Positions 63,631 to 64,000 of a stretch of 64,000 nt of DNA are shown here, one piece after another (the stretch's first letter is position 1; each line of letters begins with the position of its first letter). The position numbers were made by a program, and so were the translations under genes. The stretch covers positions 225,621-289,620 of the forward strand of contig JANEZZ010001473.1 of NCBI GenBank assembly GCA_026122225.1. The letters run 5' to 3'. The DNA is from Heloderma charlesbogerti. Its lineage: Eukaryota; Chordata; Lepidosauria; Squamata; Helodermatidae. Below the pieces are notes generated by a model. That model made no database searches, was not told the origin of the DNA, and was given only the letters and a program-made list of their open reading frames with translations.

Positions 63631-64000
63631 GACATCCAAACCCAGACTGCTGGGTTGTTTAGGGGCTAAACAACCCAGCAGTTAACCCATGGCAGACCTG
63701 TTCTCCAGTGCTATCAGGGCTTTTAAAAATGTGCAACCATACACAAAATGGACAGTTCAAGGCAAAATATGCCATTCCAAAAGAACATTGCTGTAGTTCA
63801 GAATCCAAGCCATGCAAAAGTTGTATTGTCAGCTGATGTAAAAAGTGGCTGAACACAATGTGAAAAGTAAAGTCAGCAGGCTCAAGCATACTCTTTTCTC
63901 CTCCCACTGCTAAAGTCACTCCCCAGAGTTAACCTATGGGCAAACTGCTGGGTTGTTTAGCCCCTAAACAACCCAGCGGTCTGGGTTCAGACGTTATGCT
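63631..64000. mobile_element. Foldback element, family E, reaching the window edge
   Basis: The ends pair: ACATCCAAACCCAGACTGCT at 63632 and AGCGGTCTGGGTTCAGACGT near 63975. Each arm also holds its own hairpin: 63646-63682 (two perfect 17-bp arms around GGG) and 63944-63980 (same sequence around CCC, one mismatch). About 260 bp lies between the arms. The right end may continue beyond the window. Confidence 0.65.

Overview
The window reads as nuclear DNA of a squamate reptile (lizard or snake). The reasoning is the repeat content: RTE-BovB LINEs, a tRNA-derived SINE whose 3' end copies the BovB end (Sauria-SINE type), a 5S rRNA-derived SINE, many CR1 and L2-like LINE ends, and several families of palindromic non-autonomous DNA transposons, all in AT-leaning DNA with microsatellites. 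The exact species or clade cannot be fixed from what is visible. No host protein-coding exon, functional tRNA, rRNA gene or CRISPR array could be supported on either strand. The only long reading frames belong to retrotransposons, so the window is best read as intergenic or intronic sequence.

Layout. 1-10 kb: three large hairpins at the left edge (60-202, 312-700, 718-857), then repeated copies of a strongly palindromic foldback transposon carrying the motif GGTTCACACAACACGCTAAC, mixed with CR1 ends. 10-18 kb: an hAT-like MITE, opposed L2 fragments, CR1-like ends, then about 3 kb with little recognisable repeat. 18-25 kb: a MIR-like SINE split by a solo LTR, a second copy of the same LTR, a possible conserved non-coding stretch near 21.3-21.8 kb, and a 141-bp mini-BovB with clean target-site duplications. 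25-32 kb: a 5S-derived SINE and a BovB of about 2.8 kb lying inside a CR1 element. 32-42 kb: mostly low-repeat DNA, with a Sauria-type SINE inside an L2 and a CpG-bearing MITE with TTA duplications. 42-46 kb: a three-layer nest (palindromic MITE, solo LTR, double BovB). 50-56 kb: an L2/L2/tRNA-SINE nest, another foldback copy and a 50-bp alternating purine-pyrimidine tract. 58-64 kb: a TTGCA-rich MITE and a CR1 whose ORF2 frame is open for 837 codons apart from one internal stop, followed by a foldback element reaching the window edge.

The parts are related mainly through parasitism. BovB visibly shares its 3' end with the Sauria-type SINE and with the mini-BovB. The L2-like tail is shared by the tRNA SINE at 51.7 kb and the 5S SINE at 25.8 kb. 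Foldback and MITE families presumably depended on DNA transposases that are not encoded here. The nested insertions give a relative age order: palindromic MITE, then LTR, then BovB; CR1 before BovB; L2 before SINE. I did not find a convincing new gene system. The most unusual items are the mini-BovB, the nested 43.2-44.6 kb locus, the LTR family reconstructed from its insertions, and the long hairpins. All family names rest on sequence recognition without a database search.
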